From Planctomycetaceae bacterium (lineage in GTDB: Bacteria; Planctomycetota; Phycisphaerae; Phycisphaerales; UBA1924), in the NCBI GenBank assembly GCA_027487735.1, contig JAIYDA010000117.1, positions 1 to 64,000 of the forward strand: a stretch of 64,000 bases of DNA, written 5' to 3'. Made by a program: the position numbers and the translations under genes. Every line of letters starts with the position of its first letter. Within the stretch, counting starts at the first letter, position 1. This document shows positions 53,918-61,835 of this stretch, in pieces. The notes beneath the pieces were generated by a model that made no database searches, was not told where the DNA came from, and saw only the letters and a list, made by a program, of their open reading frames with translations.

Positions 53918-56707
53918 TCAATCCGGGTTCGGCTCATCCACGGGCTCAGTCGCGCGGCGGATCGTCTCGCCCGGCCCGCGAGTCTCACTGCGAGGGGCAC
54001 TCTGCGGAGCAACCGTCGCTGGGGCAGGCACGCCCGAATCTTCGGACGAGCGATCATCGGAAGAGATAGGCATAGGCCCAGGCACCCGCGCGGGCTGCAT
54101 CATGCTCGTGCCGGCTTGGTTCGAGATGATCTCCATCATGCGCGGCGTGAGCGGGGGCAACCCCTCTGGGTCCTCCAGGTCCGCACGCTTCGTGGGCCCG
54201 CGCGTGAGCAACCGAAGGTCGGCAAAGTTCGGATCGCGCAGGATGCGGGGCGTGAGAAAGACGTAGAGCACCGTCTGACGGTCGCCCTTGTTCGTGTCGC
54301 CAAACAGTGCGCCGATGAGCGGGATCTTCCCGAGCAGCGGGATGCGTGCCGTGGTGCGGTTGTTCGCATCAAGCACCAGCCCCCCCACCACCACCGTCGA
54401 GTCGTCGGGCACCGTGATGCTCTCGCTCGCGAGCGTGTTCACCTGGCTGCTCGGGGGCTGCGTCGCGCTCCCCTCGCTCGTAAAGCTGCTCAGCTCAAGC
54501 TCATACTCAAGCCGCAAGTAGCCCGCGTCGGCGATCTGAGGCTTCACCGTCAGCGTCGTGCCCGCCTCTTCGCTGCGATCGAACGTGATCGTGTCGCGAT
54601 CGGCGTTGTCGCCCCGCGAGATGCTCTGCACCGGAATCTTGTCGATGCTCGCGACCGTCGCCTCGGTGTTGTCGTCCACCAGCAACTGCGGCGTGCTGAT
54701 GATGCGGCTGTCGGTCTCGCTCGCCAGCGCACGCATCACGATCGGCACCTGGTCGCTGCGAATGACCGCCGCCGTGAAGCCGCTCAGCCCGCCCGAGACC
54801 AGCTTCTGCCCCAGCAAGGGCTGTCCCGTCGTGGGCAGGCTGCCCAGCCCAAAGTTGCTGTTCAGCACGCCCCCGGTGCCGTTGGCGTTGATGAGCTGGT
54901 TCTCAAAGCTCAGTCGCAGGCGATCGTCCGCAGTCACGGCAACGATGCGGGCCTCGATGTACACCTGCGGGCGGCGAACATCCAGCTGCTGGATGAGGCG
55001 CTCAAAGTCCTCCTGCTGGCCCGCGCGAGCCTTTACCACGATCTGATTCTGCGCTTCGTTCGCGATCACAAACGCGGTGCTGTCGATCGACGTGCCGTCG
55101 CCCTCGCCGCCCTCTTGCTGGGGCTGGTTTGTCCCGGGCCTGCGCGTGCCCCGCCGCTGCACGCTGTTCTGCTGGCCCCCGGGCAGCAGTGGCGCGCTGC
55201 CCACCGCTCCGGTCTCGCTGATGAGGCCCTGGATGAGCTCGGCGACCTCGAGCGCGTTGCTGTTGCGAAGCTTGTAGACGCGGATCGTCACCTGCTCGCT
55301 CTGCGTGTCGAGCTCGGTAATCAGCGTGCCCAGACTCTCTTGCTGCTCGGGCGTGCCGTAGTACAGAATCGTGCCGCGGCCTTCGTCCACGACCATCACG
55401 GGCCCACCAATCGAGCTGCCCTGCTGCTGCTGCACCTGCCCAAACTGGTTGGGCTGCCCCTGAAAGGGCTGGAACCCCTGCGTGATCGAGCCATCCGCAG
55501 AAATCGTCGAGACCTCACCCAGCCCGCGCTGCCGCGCGAGGTCGGCAATCTGCCGCGCCGCGCTGCCCGCGAAATACTGCTTGGGCAGCAGCGTGTTGCG
55601 CACGTCGATGATCGTGAGCACCTGCTGCACGCGTGCGATCTCCTCGGGCAACCCGCGGAAGATCAGGGCGTTGCCCTGGGGGTCGGTCGTCAGGCGCTCG
55701 CCCAGGTTGTTGAAGGGACCCCCGCCACCTGCCTGCTGAGGCAGCCCCTGCATCTGCGCCGCAATGTTGATGGCGTTGTTGCCCGGGTTCTGCGCAAGCT
55801 GCCCGATGAGCTGCAGCGCCCGCTCGCGCGCCACCGCCGCCGAGATGTACGTCAGCGGCAGGCGAATGAACTGCCTCTCGCCAAACTCCTTGAGGAGCAG
55901 CTCGATGAGATCGCCCGTCGCCTGCAAACGCCGGGGCGTGTCGGTCACGACGATCAGCCCGAGTTCATCCAGATACGTGTAGCGCGTCGCCCCGCCCTGC
56001 GCCCCCGCAAGCTGCTGGTCAATCGCCGCCTTCAGTGCAGTCGGCCGCACGTTGGGCGTGCTAAACACCCGCGTCGTGGGGCTCTCGGTCTTGGAGTTGA
56101 ACTTGATCTCGGTGCCCGGCGCAACAACATAAATCCCGAAGCGGTCCTGGCTGATGGACCACCCCTGCTGCTCCAGCAGCATGTCGAGCAGTTGCAGCAG
56201 CTCGCTCTTCTTCACCGGCACCGGAGCCTGAAACACCACCGTCCCGGGCACGTCGCCCTTCACCGTCACGTTGATGTTCAGCGTCGTCGCGACCATCTGC
56301 ACCATCGCCGACAGTTGCACAGGCTCGGTAAACGCCGCGAGCGTCACGAGCTCGTCGCTCCCCACGTTGCTCTGCGTCGAGCTGCCGGGCGTGGCGGGTT
56401 GAAACTGCGTGCCGGGCTGGACGGCTTGCGGCTGCGCACCGGGCTGGCCCGGCTGAGCCAACTGTGCTGGCTGATCTGGCTGATCTGGCTGATCACCCGG
56501 CTGCACTTCCTGCTGTGCCCCCACGTCGGTCGCAGGACGAATGGGCCGCGCAACCGCAGTGTCCTGCGCCAGCGCCACGCCCCCAGCGCATAGCACCAGC
56601 ACCGCGGGCACCAGCGCAGCAACAACCCCCCGTCGCGCAGCGCGAGGCCCTACCCGCAGTGCGAAGGCGGTGCGTGCGAGAGGCTGCTGGGTGATGCGTG
56701 TGCTCAT
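53918..56707 (-). CDS. gspD: Type II secretion outer-membrane secretin GspD
   Basis: 929 aa from ATG 56707. Signal peptide near residues 25-46 (VVAALVPAVLVLCAGGVALA). A Gln/Pro linker follows (~58-95), then N-terminal secretin modules N0-N3 (for example TLNINVTVKGDVPGTVVFQA and VDEGRGTILYYGTPEQQESL). The secretin barrel domain is in the C-terminal third, with SLVPVIMR-like and TLTVKPQIADAGYLRLEYEL strands and GGLVLDANNRTTARIPLLGK. The product forms the outer-membrane pore for folded proteins. The C-terminal ~100 residues are an extra Ser/Pro-rich tail. It is first in the gspD-gspE run. Confidence 0.95.
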   Translation of the reverse strand: MSTRITQQPLARTAFALRVGPRAARRGVVAALVPAVLVLCAGGVALAQDTAVARPIRPATDVGAQQEVQPGDQPDQPDQPAQLAQPGQPGAQPQAVQPGTQFQPATPGSSTQSNVGSDELVTLAAFTEPVQLSAMVQMVATTLNINVTVKGDVPGTVVFQAPVPVKKSELLQLLDMLLEQQGWSISQDRFGIYVVAPGTEIKFNSKTESPTTRVFSTPNVRPTALKAAIDQQLAGAQGGATRYTYLDELGLIVVTDTPRRLQATGDLIELLLKEFGERQFIRLPLTYISAAVARERALQLIGQLAQNPGNNAINIAAQMQGLPQQAGGGGPFNNLGERLTTDPQGNALIFRGLPEEIARVQQVLTIIDVRNTLLPKQYFAGSAARQIADLARQRGLGEVSTISADGSITQGFQPFQGQPNQFGQVQQQQGSSIGGPVMVVDEGRGTILYYGTPEQQESLGTLITELDTQSEQVTIRVYKLRNSNALEVAELIQGLISETGAVGSAPLLPGGQQNSVQRRGTRRPGTNQPQQEGGEGDGTSIDSTAFVIANEAQNQIVVKARAGQQEDFERLIQQLDVRRPQVYIEARIVAVTADDRLRLSFENQLINANGTGGVLNSNFGLGSLPTTGQPLLGQKLVSGGLSGFTAAVIRSDQVPIVMRALASETDSRIISTPQLLVDDNTEATVASIDKIPVQSISRGDNADRDTITFDRSEEAGTTLTVKPQIADAGYLRLEYELELSSFTSEGSATQPPSSQVNTLASESITVPDDSTVVVGGLVLDANNRTTARIPLLGKIPLIGALFGDTNKGDRQTVLYVFLTPRILRDPNFADLRLLTRGPTKRADLEDPEGLPPLTPRMMEIISNQAGTSMMQPARVPGPMPISSDDRSSEDSGVPAPATVAPQSAPRSETRGPGETIRRATEPVDEPNPD
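56467..56493 (-). repeat. 9-nt in-frame repeat in the GspD linker
   Basis: Three perfect copies of CTGGCTGAT (plus strand), encoding Asp-Gln-Pro steps on the minus strand in the low-complexity linker after the signal peptide. Confidence 0.8.
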
Positions 56708-57061
56708 GCTGCCGCGTCCTGCTTCTCGCTCGGGCGCGATTGCTCTGCGCCGCAAGCTGCCGAGTGTCTGTTCGCCTGCCCTGCCACAAACGACCCGGGC
56801 ATTGCCCCGGGGCAGGCAGGGCAAGGTGCCCAAGGCCATCCGTGGCCTTGCCCACGAAACGGCCTGCGGGGCCATTGTTGGCACCCCAGCCTACGCCGCC
56901 CGCACCAGCGAACCCAAACAACCGACAGCGAACCGCCCACAAACCCGAAAGCAAAGCAGCGGGCAATGCCCAGGCTCTGGTTTGCCTGCCAGCCCCCCGC
57001 GCTCAGGCTCGCACGCTCGTTCACAGCGCAGCGTCCCGCTTCCGCAAGCTACGCTCCGTGC
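56708..57061. other. 354-bp gap between gspD and the cobalamin-binding gene
   Basis: No gene is supported; the several ORFs in it are low-complexity or antisense. It must hold the promoters of the two divergent genes, although none is clear. It contains the hairpin at 56831-56850 and short GGGCAATGCCC-type inverted sequences. Confidence 0.5.
56831..56850. other. Perfect 8-bp hairpin with a TCCG tetraloop
   Basis: CAAGGCCA-TCCG-TGGCCTTG. On the plus strand the loop is of the UNCG class, which is highly stable in RNA. It lies in the divergent region between gspD and the cobalamin-binding gene. No T-run follows. Confidence 0.6.
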
Positions 57062-58066
57062 ATGTCCACGTCGCCCAAGGCCCTCCCGCGCGTCATCAGC
57101 CTGCTTCCGAGCGCGACGGAGCTGCTCGCCGCAGCCGCGCCGAGCACCTGGCAACGCATGCTGGTGGGCAAGAGCCACGAGTGCGACTTTCCGCACGGGC
57201 TTGCGAGCACGCCCGTGCTGACAGCCTCGCGTGTACACGCCTCCACAGCCGCTGCCAAGCCCTGGGCAGACATCGATGCGCAAGTCTCCGCGGCTGCCAC
57301 TGCGGGCACCGCCCTGTTCTCCATCGATGAGGCTCTGCTCGCCTCGCTCGCGCCCGATGTCATCCTCACGCAGGACGTGTGCGAGGTCTGCGCAATCGAC
57401 CTCGCACTCGTGCACCGCATCGCGAAACAGCTACCCCACCACTGCGAGGTGCTGAGCCTGAGTGCCACCACCATCGAGGGCATTTTCGACGACCTACTTC
57501 GCGTGGGCGCAGCCGTAGGGTGTGAGGCCAGCGCGTCCACCGCTGTCGTGCGTCTGCGCGAGCGGATGTTTGAGGCCAGCGAGTTCGTCAACCCCTACGC
57601 CGATGCCCCGCCCGTCGCGCTCCTGGAATGGACCGACCCGCTCTTCTGCGCTGGGCACTGGAGCGTGCAGCTTTTAGAGCGTGCCGGCGCGAGCCACCCC
57701 TGGAACCCCACGCACATCCGCGACACCGCCGGCGCTGCGATGGGCCCACAGCAAGGCGAGCGCATCGCGGGCAAGAGCACGCGCATCACGCCCGAGCAGC
57801 TCGCGCAGCACGACCCGCAGTGGATCATCATCGCCCCTTGCGGGCTCTCGCTGTCGCAAACGCAAGCCGCCGCGCGCGAGCTGCTGGCGCAGCCTTGGTT
57901 CCAAGCGCTCTCTGCGGTGCAGCACAAGCGGGTGGCCCTGGTGGATGGCAACCAGTGGTTCAATCGCCCGGGCCCGCGCGTGGTCGATGCGTTCGAGTGG
58001 CTCGTCTCGCTGCTGCAAGGCGTCAAGCTCGGTCAGTCGCAGGGCATCGTGGAGTTGCTGCAATAG
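57062..58066 (+). CDS. Cobalamin-binding protein, BtuF-like, without signal peptide
   Basis: 334 aa from ATG 57062. RVISLLPSATELLAAA, LVGKSHECDFP, TQDVCEVCAID and PLFCAGHWSVQLLERAGASH are characteristic of the stand-alone 'cobalamin-binding protein' branch of the BtuF/helical-backbone periplasmic-binding family, often annotated as an ABC substrate-binding protein. No signal peptide is visible from the chosen start, so it may be cytoplasmic or exported in another way. With the ATPase at 37188 and the B12/MeaB fusion at 24019 it points to B12 use. It is divergent from gspD across 354 bp. Confidence 0.85.
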   Translation: MSTSPKALPRVISLLPSATELLAAAAPSTWQRMLVGKSHECDFPHGLASTPVLTASRVHASTAAAKPWADIDAQVSAAATAGTALFSIDEALLASLAPDVILTQDVCEVCAIDLALVHRIAKQLPHHCEVLSLSATTIEGIFDDLLRVGAAVGCEASASTAVVRLRERMFEASEFVNPYADAPPVALLEWTDPLFCAGHWSVQLLERAGASHPWNPTHIRDTAGAAMGPQQGERIAGKSTRITPEQLAQHDPQWIIIAPCGLSLSQTQAAARELLAQPWFQALSAVQHKRVALVDGNQWFNRPGPRVVDAFEWLVSLLQGVKLGQSQGIVELLQ

Positions 58067-58136
58067 GTCGCAGCGTCGACGACGCGCGAACGACGACCAG
58101 CCACCAACCCAGGCAAACCGCACCGCCCACACAGCC

Positions 58137-59057
58137 TCACGCAATCCGCCCGCCCGCATCCGCAAGCAGTTGCCGCGCGCGGTCCGCATCCGCCCCGCTC
58201 CGCACCATCACGATCGCGACCTTCGCCTCCCCATCCGCTTGCTCCAGCAGTTCCAGCGCTCGCTCGCGATCCACCTGCGTGACGCTGCTCACGATCCGCG
58301 CAGCCCGGTCGCGCAGCTTGTCGTTGGTCGCCCGCACATCGACCATCAGGTTGTCAAACACCTTCCCCGCACGCACCATGAGCGTCGTCGAGATCGTGTT
58401 GAGGGCGATCTTGGTTGCCGTCCCCGCTTTCAGGCGCGTGCTGCCCGTCAGCACCTCGGGCCCGGTCTTGATCGCGACGAGATGGTCGCAGTGCTCGGGC
58501 TTCTCGGGCAGTGTGGTGCACGTCAGCAGAGCCGTCAGCGGGCGCTGCTCGGGCTTCTTGATCTTGGTCTTGGCAAACGCGAGCGCGCCGAGCGCATAAG
58601 GCGTCGTGCCCCCCGCCGCGATCGCAATCAGCGTGTCCTCCCGCGTCAGCTTCAGCTTCTCCAGCTCTTCCCACGCACCCTTCGCGTCATCCTCCGCCCC
58701 CTCGCTGCTCTTGCGGAGCGCACCATCGCCCCCCGCGATGATGCCGACGATTCTCGTGGGCGGCACGCAGAACGTGGGCGGTGCCTCGCTCGCGTCGAGC
58801 ACGCCCAGCCGCCCGCTCGTGCCTGCCCCCACATACACCAGCCGCCCGCCCGCGACAAATCCTGGCTCAGCGGCTTCAATCAGTGCCGTCAATCGCGAGC
58901 TCGCCCGCTTGAGCGCGAGCAGCACCTGGCGGTCCTCCCGTTGCATGAGTTCCACGCACTCCGCCGCCGAAAGCTCGTGCAGCCCACGACTGCGGGGGTT
59001 GCGCTTCTCGGTGTCGATGTGGCTTCGGTCGGGCACTGCCTTGGGCGTAGGGGTCAT
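58137..59057 (-). CDS. murQ: N-acetylmuramic acid 6-phosphate etherase
   Basis: 306 aa. It removes the D-lactyl ether from MurNAc-6-phosphate to give GlcNAc-6-phosphate in peptidoglycan recycling. SIS-domain motifs are LVYVGAGTSGRLGVLDASEA (including the catalytic Glu), VGIIAGGDGALRKSSEGAED, LIAIAAGGTTPYALGAL and STRLKAGTATKIALNTIST. The ribosome-binding site is weak. Its stop faces that of the cobalamin-binding gene. This supports the presence of peptidoglycan metabolism in the host, a point once debated for planctomycetes. No transporter or kinase for the pathway is adjacent. Confidence 0.95.
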   Translation of the reverse strand: MTPTPKAVPDRSHIDTEKRNPRSRGLHELSAAECVELMQREDRQVLLALKRASSRLTALIEAAEPGFVAGGRLVYVGAGTSGRLGVLDASEAPPTFCVPPTRIVGIIAGGDGALRKSSEGAEDDAKGAWEELEKLKLTREDTLIAIAAGGTTPYALGALAFAKTKIKKPEQRPLTALLTCTTLPEKPEHCDHLVAIKTGPEVLTGSTRLKAGTATKIALNTISTTLMVRAGKVFDNLMVDVRATNDKLRDRAARIVSSVTQVDRERALELLEQADGEAKVAIVMVRSGADADRARQLLADAGGRIA

Positions 59058-59136
59058 GCGTCGAGGATAAGCCCAAAGGCCCGGGCCTTGGCATCTTTCC
59101 GCGCGGACAGGAAAAACAAAGACCCGAAAAACAAGG

Positions 59137-59165
59137 TTGGCATCGGGGCGGTTTTCCGATATCTT
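59137..59165 (+). promoter_or_regulatory. Sigma70-type promoter upstream of the DUF481 gene
   Basis: TTGGCA, a 17-nt spacer, then TATCTT. The spacing is ideal and both boxes match the consensus at four of six positions or better. It lies 108 bp before the ATG at 59273, between the divergent murQ and DUF481 genes. Confidence 0.6.
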
Positions 59166-59272
59166 CCGAAGAAGTCCGTCGTAAACTTGCGCGTTCGCTG
59201 CATACGCCGCCCCCGGGGTGTGCGTATGCCTTGGCAGCCCGCGACGACACGGACGGAGTTGTGGCTCTTCTC

Positions 59273-60553
59273 ATGGAGGTGCGTGTGCAGCATGAAGGCT
59301 CGACACCGCGTGAAGTGCTCGCCGCGTCGCCATCGGCTCGGGCGCGCGTCCACGCACGTCGCACCGCTGCGATCGCCGCCCTGCTTGCCGCCAGCGTCAT
59401 GCCGCTCGCCGCCGCGCAGGTTGCCCCGCCACCCATCCCCACGCCCACCGCTCCGCCCCCCGCGAACCCGCCCTCGCCCGATCGTGGCGGGCCCGTCGTC
59501 ACCATCACGCTCACCAGCGGCGAAACCCTCCGAGGCGTGCTGAAGGCTGTGGATGGCCAGCGCGTGGTGCTCACGCATCCGGTGCTGGGCGATGTCACGA
59601 TGCCTCGCACCGGCATCGCAAGCAGCGAACCCCCCATCGACAACGTGCTCGCGCCGCCGCCGCCACCCCAGCCAGAACCAAAGCCTGAACCAAAGCCAGA
59701 ACCAAAGCCCGAGCCAAAGCCAGAAGCCCCCAAGCCCGAAGCTCCAAAAGCTGAGCCTGCAAAGCCCCAGCCTGCACCCGCCCCAGCCCCCCCCAAGCCC
59801 GCCGAGGCTGCCAAGCCCGTCCCGCCTACCAACCCCATCGCCGCAATCTTCGCCGAAGACCAGAAGCACTTTCTCGAAGGCTGGAAGCGCCAGGTCGAGT
59901 TTGGCATCAACGGCGCAACCGGGCCCAGCGACACGCAGAACTACCGCGTCGTCGTGAACCTCAACCGCAGCACCACGAAGATGAACACCACCGCCCAGTT
60001 CAGCTATGCCTATGGGCAAGGCAACGCGGGCACGACGCAAAACCGCGGCGAGTTCAGCGGGCGCAACGACTGGAATCTTGGTGCCACCCCCTGGACCCTC
60101 TGGGCAAGCACGCGAGGCGAGGTGGACGAGCGGGCACGCTGGGATTCCCGCGTCTCGCTCGCCACAGGCGTGGGCTACACCATCTGGAAGGACACCGACA
60201 AAGACCCCTTCCCGCGCATCACCCTCATCGCGCGAGGCGGCGTGGGCGGGGCCCGCGAGTTTGGCGGCACGCGCAACGAGATCGTCCCCGAGGTGGGCAT
60301 CGTGGGCGTGACGGCGGACGCGAAGTTCTCGGACAAAGTCTCGGCCTATGCCAGCACCGAGTACTTCCCCAGCGGACGCAGGTGGGACTGGGACAACTTC
60401 CGCTCCGTCTCGCGCGCGGGCCTGAACTTCAGCATCGACCCTGAGCTGAATATGAACCTGCGCATGGGCATTGAGCACCGCCACGACAGCGAGGCGCGGG
60501 GCGACTTTGCCAACATCGTCGAGTACTTCGTCGTGCTGGGCTTTGCCTTCTGA
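59273..60553 (+). CDS. DUF481-family outer-membrane protein with Pro/Glu-rich linker
   Basis: 426 aa from ATG 59273. Signal peptide about residues 30-49 (IAALLAASVMPLAAAQ). Residues ~70-110 look like a small SH3-like or Sm-like fold (VTITLTSGETLRGVLKAVDG). A long Pro-Glu-Pro-Lys linker follows (~122-185). The C-terminal ~230 residues are DUF481: repeated amphipathic strands such as RSTTKMNTTAQFSYAYGQ and DKVSAYASTEYFPS, ending in FVVLGFAF, typical of a barrel inserted into the outer membrane. The terminal Phe is consistent with that. Function is unknown beyond outer-membrane location. Confidence 0.85.
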   Translation: MEVRVQHEGSTPREVLAASPSARARVHARRTAAIAALLAASVMPLAAAQVAPPPIPTPTAPPPANPPSPDRGGPVVTITLTSGETLRGVLKAVDGQRVVLTHPVLGDVTMPRTGIASSEPPIDNVLAPPPPPQPEPKPEPKPEPKPEPKPEAPKPEAPKAEPAKPQPAPAPAPPKPAEAAKPVPPTNPIAAIFAEDQKHFLEGWKRQVEFGINGATGPSDTQNYRVVVNLNRSTTKMNTTAQFSYAYGQGNAGTTQNRGEFSGRNDWNLGATPWTLWASTRGEVDERARWDSRVSLATGVGYTIWKDTDKDPFPRITLIARGGVGGAREFGGTRNEIVPEVGIVGVTADAKFSDKVSAYASTEYFPSGRRWDWDNFRSVSRAGLNFSIDPELNMNLRMGIEHRHDSEARGDFANIVEYFVVLGFAF

Positions 60554-60615
60554 AGTCGCGGCCCCTTCCGCCAGCGCACACCCCCGCACGCCGATCGCTC
60601 ATATCCTGCTGCCCC

Positions 60616-61665
60616 TTGCCCCGATACGCACTCACGCTGGCTTACGACGGCACCGACTTCTCTGGCTGGCAGAAGCAAGAGCCCCTGCGGACTGCCACGC
60701 TCGTCGATGCCTCGCGCTTGCTCCCCCCAGCCCCCACCGACACCACCGAAACCGGGCGCGTGCAGCTTCGCACCGTGCAGGCGGTGCTCGAGCGAGCCGT
60801 GCGCGAGGCGGTGCGCGAGCCCGTGCTGGTCGTGGGCGCCAGCCGCACAGACGCGGGCGTGCACGCGTTGGGGCAGGTCGCTGCGTTTAGTTGCTCGGGC
60901 GATGCGCTGCCCTCGGGCGATGAGGCCAGCACGCCCGCGAGCGCTGCGGGCGAAGCACCGAGCCAAAGCACTGGTCGGGGCACTGGTCTGGGCACTGGTA
61001 TAGGCACTGGTCGGGGCACGGGCTGGCCCGCCTCGCGCGGGCCCGGGCGGCTCATCAAGGCCATCAACAGCCGCCTGCCCGCGGACGTGACGGTGCTCGA
61101 TGCCCGCCTCGTGCCCGACGACTTTGACCCCGTGCGCTGGGCCCTGCGCAAGCAGTACGTCTACAGCTTCCGCATCAGTCGGCACCTGGCGATGTTTGAT
61201 CGCGACCGCGTCTACTGCGTGCACGATGAGCTGGACGTGGACCGCATGCGCAGCGCCGCCCAGCACCTGCTGGGCACGCACGACTGCCTGGGCCTCACGA
61301 GCGCCCAGCACGGCAGAATGACCACGGTGCGCACCATCGAGGCCTGCGACGTGCGCTGCTACGCCTCCCCCGCAGAAGGCGCCCTGCCAGACATCGACCC
61401 CAGCGCGATGCTCGTGCAAGTACACGTGCGCGGCACGGGCTTTTTGTACAACATGGTGCGCATCATCGCGGGCACGCTGCTGGATGTCGGTCGCGGCAGG
61501 CTGAGCGACGACGTCTTCGCCCGCGTCTATCAAACGCTCGACCGCCGCCTCGCAGGCCCCACCCTTCCTGCCAACGGCCTGTGCCTGGAGTGGATCGAAC
61601 ACGCCCTGACCAAGCCCGCCACGCTCGACGCTGACACGCCGGATGCGGCGACCGAAGAGCAATGA
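60616..61665 (+). CDS. truA: tRNA pseudouridine synthase A with a repeat insertion
   Basis: 349 aa, starting at TTG 60616 directly on the domain (YALTLAYDGTDFSGWQKQ). TruA makes pseudouridine at tRNA positions 38-40. VGASRTDAGVHALGQVAAF contains the catalytic Asp, and FLYNMVRIIAGTLLDVGRGR is the C-terminal signature. Usual length is ~250-270 aa. The surplus comes from inserts after QKQEPLRT and after the catalytic segment, the latter including a Gly-Thr-Gly repeat, near residues 118-138. It follows the DUF481 gene by 62 nt on the same strand. Confidence 0.94.
   Translation: MPRYALTLAYDGTDFSGWQKQEPLRTATLVDASRLLPPAPTDTTETGRVQLRTVQAVLERAVREAVREPVLVVGASRTDAGVHALGQVAAFSCSGDALPSGDEASTPASAAGEAPSQSTGRGTGLGTGIGTGRGTGWPASRGPGRLIKAINSRLPADVTVLDARLVPDDFDPVRWALRKQYVYSFRISRHLAMFDRDRVYCVHDELDVDRMRSAAQHLLGTHDCLGLTSAQHGRMTTVRTIEACDVRCYASPAEGALPDIDPSAMLVQVHVRGTGFLYNMVRIIAGTLLDVGRGRLSDDVFARVYQTLDRRLAGPTLPANGLCLEWIEHALTKPATLDADTPDAATEEQ
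60967..61026 (+). repeat. 12-nt in-frame tandem repeat in truA
   Basis: Five 12-nt units: AGCACTGGTCGG, GGCACTGGTCTG, GGCACTGGTATA, GGCACTGGTCGG, GGCACGGGCTGG. They encode (Ser/Gly)-Thr-Gly-X steps between the catalytic segment and the next conserved region. Confidence 0.9.
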
Positions 61666-61763
61666 GCGCGGAGGCTGGGCTTGCGCAGGGGGGACGCAAG
61701 GGACTCGGCACCCGCCAACGACGAAACCGCAACGACAGACCTTCCGCAGGCAAGACCGAGCAC

Positions 61764-61800
61764 CCAAAGAAAACACCCCGCCGCAGATGCGACGGGGTGT
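61764..61800 (-). terminator. Intrinsic terminator of the collagen-like gene
   Basis: On the minus strand ACACCCCG and CGGGGTGT form an 8-bp stem with a 12-nt loop, followed by TTTTCTTT. It begins 36 nt after the collagen-like gene's stop. Confidence 0.88.
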
Positions 61801-61835
61801 GATGCTTGCTGTCAGACGGTGATGGTCAGGGTTGT

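Noticed and set aside
53558-56593. 1011-aa plus-strand ORF
   Set aside because: Antisense to gspD and part of gspE, both with strong motifs.
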